This document shows, piece after piece, positions 6,069-9,474 of a stretch of DNA of 9,474 nucleotides (positions within the stretch are counted from its first letter, which is position 1; each line of letters starts with the position of its first letter). The stretch lies in assembly GCA_031273305.1 (NCBI GenBank), contig JAISSC010000054.1, positions 1-9,474 of the forward strand, read 5' to 3'. The DNA comes from Flavobacteriaceae bacterium. GTDB taxonomy: Bacteria; Bacteroidota; Bacteroidia; Flavobacteriales; Weeksellaceae. Below the pieces are notes generated by a model. That model did not search any database. It had not been told where the DNA came from and worked only from the letters and a program-made list of their open reading frames with translations. Both the position numbers and the translations under genes were made by a program.

Positions 6069-7247
6069 ATGTACCGAACAGCGATTCTTATATTATTTAT
6101 GATGTCCCTGTCTATACCGGCTCAGAATCATAAAGTTTTTCCCGTAGAGGAAATTAGCCCCGAATTTAAAAGTTCCTCACATTTGAAGATTGTTACCTTT
6201 ATTCCTTCGATTTCAGACCAAACAGAATATGCTTCTATGATTGTGCAGGCGTTTAAAAATTACTTCGTGGAGAAACTTGCTTTTGCTCCTGAAGATAGAA
6301 ACAAAGTTAATATTGATATTATTTTTTGTACTGAAAAACTCATTGATTCCATTGACAATCAAAATAATACAAAGATTGAAGAAATGGATATGCTTCTTTT
6401 TCTTGATGATTTGGATGATAAAACCGCTTTAAATAATATTTCTAACAGTCTTTTAAATACTCAGGGTATGCAGGTTTTTTATCCAATAAGTACAGAATTA
6501 AAATCTCAGCTACAACTCCCTTTTTTGGAAAACCTTAATGCGGATTCTGTCTTATTCTTATTGGATGAAAACAACGTTATTGTATTGAAAGATGAGCATT
6601 ACAGAGGACAAGGAGAACATTTGAAACCTTTGGAGCATAAAATTAAGGAACTTTTAGGACTTCCTTATCCTGAAATAACTCCTAATCAGGTTTCTCTTAA
6701 AGTTGGAGATAAAGCACCTGATATACTTTTAGAACTTCCTTATACTCAAAAAATAACCCCTAAGGTTTCTCTTATACCCGGAGATAAAGCACAAAAAATC
6801 TCTCAATATCTCGGAAATGTATTAGTGCTGACCTTTTATCCTGCGGCTTACAGCGGTATATTTGATATTTCCAAAATGATAAAACGGATTCATGTAGACC
6901 AAACGACCAAGATGTCTTGCGCCATGCATATCGTTTCCTTTGACGGACTATCTTCCAAAGTCGAAACGACAAATACTCGAACAGTTTATTTTGCCATCTC
7001 GGAATCTACTCCTGAAATACTCCAGAAATGGCAGGAATCATTGAAGACTTATCATGTCAGATATTTAAATGATCCGGACTATTCAATTTCTCAGGCTTTC
7101 GGTGCTTACAATCCGAAGGGTTATAACAACCGAATAACTGTTATTATAGACAAGAACGGAAATATTGCATACATAGATAAAGAGTATAATCTAAATAAGG
7201 AAAGTGAAATTCAGTCAATAGTTGAAGAGTTGCAAACTACTTTATAG
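6069..7247 (+). CDS. Secreted redoxin/peroxiredoxin-like protein without peroxidatic Cys
   Basis: A 392-residue protein with an N-terminal signal peptide (hydrophobic residues 5-16, likely cleavage after IPA at 16-18), so periplasmic or secreted. It appears to hold two thioredoxin-fold regions. The first, about 37-197, has KIVTFIPS, NIDIIFC and a DSVLFLLDENNVIV strand. The second, about 210-392, is clearly AhpC/TSA (redoxin)-like: GDKAPD, VLVLTFYPAAYSG at 252-263, then YLNDPDYSISQAFGAY and RITVIIDKNGNIAYID. In active peroxiredoxins the FYP-x-x-F/Y-S/T-x-x position is a Cys; here it is F265. Only two cysteines remain (C87, C284), neither at the catalytic place, and there is no CxxC. Residues 198-222 and 223-247 form a 25-codon tandem duplication. 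The exact role is unknown; a structural or binding function is more likely than peroxidase. It probably stands alone, with trpS having its own promoter. Confidence 0.75.
   Translation: MYRTAILILFMMSLSIPAQNHKVFPVEEISPEFKSSSHLKIVTFIPSISDQTEYASMIVQAFKNYFVEKLAFAPEDRNKVNIDIIFCTEKLIDSIDNQNNTKIEEMDMLLFLDDLDDKTALNNISNSLLNTQGMQVFYPISTELKSQLQLPFLENLNADSVLFLLDENNVIVLKDEHYRGQGEHLKPLEHKIKELLGLPYPEITPNQVSLKVGDKAPDILLELPYTQKITPKVSLIPGDKAQKISQYLGNVLVLTFYPAAYSGIFDISKMIKRIHVDQTTKMSCAMHIVSFDGLSSKVETTNTRTVYFAISESTPEILQKWQESLKTYHVRYLNDPDYSISQAFGAYNPKGYNNRITVIIDKNGNIAYIDKEYNLNKESEIQSIVEELQTTL
6659..6808 (+). repeat. 75-bp in-frame tandem duplication inside the redoxin-like gene
   Basis: ACTTCCTTAT at 6659 recurs at 6734, TTTCTCTT at 6691 recurs at 6766, and GGAGATAAAGCAC at 6705 recurs at 6780, all with a period of 75 bases. 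The units encode LPYPEITPNQVSLKVGDKAPD and LPYTQKITPKVSLIPGDKAQK; the shift of ITP within unit 2 shows a compensating 3-base indel. Divergence means the duplication is not recent. Confidence 0.85.
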
Positions 7248-7280
7248 AGATAAATTTATCCATCCGAAAACCGGTTAATC

Positions 7281-7311
7281 TTTCAAAATTTTACAATAAA
7301 CCGTACATTTG
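7281..7311 (+). promoter_or_regulatory. trpS promoter
   Basis: TACATTTG at 7304-7311 matches the -7 consensus TAnnTTTG. A TTTC at 7281-7284, 19 bases upstream, is a near match to the -33 TTTG. The start codon lies 18 bases after the -7 box, giving a very short leader. Confidence 0.7.
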
Positions 7312-7329
7312 CAGGATTAAAATTAAATT

Positions 7330-8298
7330 ATGAGAGTTTTAACAGGGATACAAAGCACAGGTACTCCCCACTTGGGAAATTTATTGGGAGCTATTATCCC
7401 GGCTATTAGATTAAGTAAAGACCCTAAAAACGAATCTTTTTTCTTTATTGCCAATTTACATTCCATGACCCAGATAAAAGATTCAAAGGAATTAAAACAA
7501 AATACGTATGAGATAGCGGCTACCTGGCTTGCCTGTGGGTTAGATACATCCAAAACTTATTTTTATCGTCAATCCGATATTCCTGAGGTGACGGAACTTA
7601 TGTGGCATTTGTTATGCTATTATCCATATAGCCGTCTGGCTTTAGCTCATGGATTTAAAGATAAAGCCGATCGTTTGAAAGATGTAAATGCAGGTCTGTT
7701 TACCTACCCTATATTGATGGCTGCGGATATTCTTTTATACGATGCTCATGTTGTGCCGGTGGGTAAAGACCAGTTGCAACATTTGGAAATGACACGGGAA
7801 GTAGCTCAACGATTTAATCATACTCATGGGGATGTTCTGGTTCTTCCTGAATCTAAATTACAGGAAAATACGATGTATGTTCCGGGAATCGACGGGGGTA
7901 AAATGAGTAAGTCGCGCGGAAATACTATCCAGGTTTTTGCACCGGAAAAGACATTGGAAAAACAAATCATGTCTATCGTGACTGATTCCACGCCTCTGGA
8001 AGAGCCTAAAAATCCTGATACCTGCAACGCTTTTGCTATTTATAAGCTGGTTGCAACTCCGGAGGAAACGGATACTATGCGAAAAAATTATCTTGCCGGC
8101 GGATATGGATACGGACATGCGAAAAAAGAATTATTTAAGGTTCTTTTACGTGAATTTGGAGAGGCTCGTGAGAAATACAGTTATTACATGGATAATCTGG
8201 GTCTGTTGGAAAATATCCTGAAAGAGGGAGCTGAAAAAACGAGAAAAATTGCAGCTAAAACCCTCAAAAGAGTGAGGGAATCATTATACTTTGAATAA
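7330..8298 (+). CDS. trpS: Tryptophanyl-tRNA synthetase
   Basis: Cytoplasmic class I synthetase that charges tRNA-Trp. The 322 residues match the compact bacterial TrpRS. The ATP-binding signature is TPHLGN (H14-L15-G16-N17, the TrpRS form of HIGH), and KMSKS is at 191-195. Between them are the TrpRS landmarks YPILMAADILLYDAHVVPVG and KDQLQHLEMTREVAQRFN, around the tryptophan pocket and dimer interface. The C-terminal helical part, ending in KTLKRVRESLYFE, is the anticodon-binding region. The ATG chosen gives the standard MRVLTGIQSTG start that begins at the first strand of the Rossmann fold. It is transcribed from its own promoter and faces the Fe-S gene tail to tail with only 19 bases between stops. 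Confidence 0.98.
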   Translation: MRVLTGIQSTGTPHLGNLLGAIIPAIRLSKDPKNESFFFIANLHSMTQIKDSKELKQNTYEIAATWLACGLDTSKTYFYRQSDIPEVTELMWHLLCYYPYSRLALAHGFKDKADRLKDVNAGLFTYPILMAADILLYDAHVVPVGKDQLQHLEMTREVAQRFNHTHGDVLVLPESKLQENTMYVPGIDGGKMSKSRGNTIQVFAPEKTLEKQIMSIVTDSTPLEEPKNPDTCNAFAIYKLVATPEETDTMRKNYLAGGYGYGHAKKELFKVLLREFGEAREKYSYYMDNLGLLENILKEGAEKTRKIAAKTLKRVRESLYFE

Positions 8299-8317
8299 AA
8301 TGCTATACAAAGGTTGT

Positions 8318-9094
8318 TTAACTTTCGTTCAATAATTCCGCTAAATCTTTAACATATATCTCGGAACCTTTTTCTTTAACCTTGACACCATCTGTCAACA
8401 TTGTATTACAGAAAGGACATCCGGTTGCTATTATGTCAGGATTTAATTCCAACGCTTCTTCGGTTCTCTCTATATTAATATCTTTATCTCCTTTTTCAGA
8501 TTCTTTGAACATTTGAGCTCCGCCCGCACCACAACATAAACCGTTTTGCCTGCATCGTTTCATCTCTATCAAATCTGCTTCCAGTTTGGATAATATCTCT
8601 CTGGGTGCATGGTATTCATCATTGGCTCGTCCTAAGTAACAGGGATCGTGAAAAACAATTTTTTTCCCTTTGAAAAATCCGCCTTCTACTTTAAGTCGAC
8701 CTTCGTTTAATAAGGACTGTAAAAATTGGGTATGATGTAAAACTTCATAATTACCTCCTAATTGAGGATATTCGTTTTTTAAGGTATTAAAGCAATGTGG
8801 ACAGGCAGTAACTATCTTTTTTATCTCATAAGCGTTTAGTACTTCGATATTCATCATCACCTGCATTTGAAACAAAAATTCGTTACCTGCTCTTTTTGCA
8901 GGATCTCCGGTACATCCTTCTTCCTGCCCCAGTATGGCAAATTCTACGTTGGCTTTTTGTAATAAAGCGGCAAAGGCTTTGGTTATCTTCTTAGCTCTTT
9001 CATCAAAACTTCCGGCGCATCCTACCCAAAATAGTATTTCGGGAGACTTTCCTTCCGCCATAAATTCAGCCATTGTTTTTACAGGTTGTTCCAT
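8318..9094 (-). CDS. CCG-domain (Fe-S)-binding oxidoreductase subunit
   Basis: A 258-residue protein of the cysteine-rich CCG family (HdrB / GlpC / LutA-like), whose members bind an Fe-S cluster and take part in electron transfer next to a ferredoxin-type partner. Two CCG-type repeats are visible: C26, C61, C98 and C101 (CPHC), and C152, C187-C188 (CCGAGG), C226 and C229 (CPFC). All ligands are present, so it should be functional. WVGCAGSFDERAKKITKAF and EGCTGDPAKRAGNEF are strongly flavobacterial in character. The start at 9094 fits the family's short leader (TMAEFMAEGK). In flavobacteria this protein is, as I recall, usually encoded just after a larger 4Fe-4S (Fe-S)-binding protein. Here the 380 bases upstream are non-coding and repeat-bearing, so any partner is farther away. 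Substrate unknown. Confidence 0.9.
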   Translation of the reverse strand: MEQPVKTMAEFMAEGKSPEILFWVGCAGSFDERAKKITKAFAALLQKANVEFAILGQEEGCTGDPAKRAGNEFLFQMQVMMNIEVLNAYEIKKIVTACPHCFNTLKNEYPQLGGNYEVLHHTQFLQSLLNEGRLKVEGGFFKGKKIVFHDPCYLGRANDEYHAPREILSKLEADLIEMKRCRQNGLCCGAGGAQMFKESEKGDKDINIERTEEALELNPDIIATGCPFCNTMLTDGVKVKEKGSEIYVKDLAELLNES

Positions 9095-9349
9095 TTTTCG
9101 GTTTTTTATCTTAATAAATGTTAATTAGTAAATGTAAGGTTATTATTCTATCCCGCTAACTTTATCGCCCCTGCCCGGATTGCCGAAGTGCGCTGTTGTT
9201 TTCAATATGGGTCATCATCATGTTCGACATTCTATCTCTTTAGGAATAATATAAACCTCACTTTTCTCTTGTAACAAAAATACCTCTTATTTCTCAGAAA
9301 AAAAATAATTACCCTTTTTTTCTTCTGATTAAGTCAGGAAACCGTTTTC
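9095..9349. other. Non-coding leader of the Fe-S gene with a GC-rich block
   Basis: No gene is seen. On the minus strand, TATTTTTG (9275-9282) fits TAnnTTTG and TACATTTA (9129-9136) is a near match; neither has a clear -33 partner, so the promoter is uncertain. Bases 9166-9193 are strikingly GC-rich (21 of 28 by eye) against an AT-rich background. A perfect 9-bp hairpin (9333-9354) sits at the edge of the dispersed repeat. With that repeat, the gene-free stretch runs from 9095 to the window end. Confidence 0.5.
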
Positions 9350-9354
9350 CTGAC
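9333..9354. repeat. Perfect 9-bp hairpin at the repeat edge
   Basis: GTCAGGAAA (9333-9341) and TTTCCTGAC (9346-9354) pair perfectly around a CCGT loop. The right arm's last five bases belong to the dispersed repeat (9350-9474). No T-tract follows in either direction, so it is not a classical terminator. Confidence 0.8.
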
Positions 9355-9474
9355 GTTGACACTTTCAAGAGCCTTGTTTTGCAACTATATGATAGTCATT
9401 ATTTTATAATTTTACTACACCAAAATGGGTGTCGCAGGCAGAAGCCTGAAAGGCTTGATTTTCATAACCGCAGG
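9350..9474 (-). repeat. Dispersed repeat, copy 2 (inverted, runs off the window)
   Basis: Reverse-complement match to 5608-5738 and cut by the window end, so its full length is unknown. Read on the minus strand it carries two clean hairpins, AAGCCT/AGGCTT and ACACC/GGTGT; the first is also present in copy 1, the second is degraded there. Structure is kept while sequence drifts. No coding frame. Confidence 0.9.

Noticed and set aside
6241..6432. 63-codon plus-strand frame inside the redoxin-like gene
   Set aside because: Shadow of the long frame in another phase, with low-complexity Ile/Leu content.
8934..9128. 64-codon plus-strand open frame
   Set aside because: It is antisense to the start of the well-supported CCG Fe-S gene and resembles no family.
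9162..9230. 22-codon minus-strand frame (MSNMMMTHIENN...) in the GC-rich block
   Set aside because: Too short, no convincing start context and no recognisable similarity; treated as non-coding.
5738..9349. Complete insertion sequence or transposon between the inverted repeats
   Set aside because: The enclosed genes are a redoxin-like protein, trpS and an Fe-S protein; no transposase, recombinase or target duplication is visible.

Overview
The window looks like chromosomal DNA of a low-GC member of the Bacteroidota, most likely a flavobacterium (Flavobacteriales). This rests on three things. The tight order ileS - TraR/DksA-like gene - lspA is a flavobacterial arrangement. The proteins have a strongly flavobacterial character. 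Promoter-like sequences match the Bacteroidota sigma consensus (a TTTG-like -33 and TAnnTTTG at -7) upstream of several genes, and starts are preceded by A-rich stretches rather than Shine-Dalgarno sites. I cannot name the genus.

Layout. Bases 178-4601 form one compact operon: isoleucyl-tRNA synthetase, a zinc-less TraR/DksA-family protein and lipoprotein signal peptidase II, with gaps of only 3 and 2 bases, ending in a hairpin terminator at 4643-4668. Bases 4672-5763 are an accessory island. It holds a HicA/HicB toxin-antitoxin pair behind a repeat-rich promoter, the first codons of a second HicB-like gene, and a compound repeat into which that gene runs. The island is bracketed by two 32-base identical copies of the same terminator. 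After an AT-rich gap comes a secreted two-domain redoxin-like protein (6069-7247) that has lost the peroxidatic cysteine and carries an internal 25-codon duplication. Tryptophanyl-tRNA synthetase follows (7330-8298) with its own promoter. A convergent gene (9094-8318, minus strand) encodes a CCG-domain iron-sulfur protein. The right edge is non-coding and ends inside a second, inverted copy of the dispersed repeat found at 5608-5738.

How it fits together. Two aminoacyl-tRNA synthetases, a signal peptidase and an Fe-S oxidoreductase subunit are core functions. The accessory content sits in the gaps between them: toxin-antitoxin, gene remnant, and repeats that could recombine. The strongest points for a second look are four. 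The IleRS has a swapped signature motif (GIHH instead of HxGH). The hicAB island lies between duplicated terminators. The redoxin looks catalytically dead and has a duplicated segment. The inverted repeats bound a 3.6 kb block that could invert. I did not find a convincing wholly new multi-gene system.
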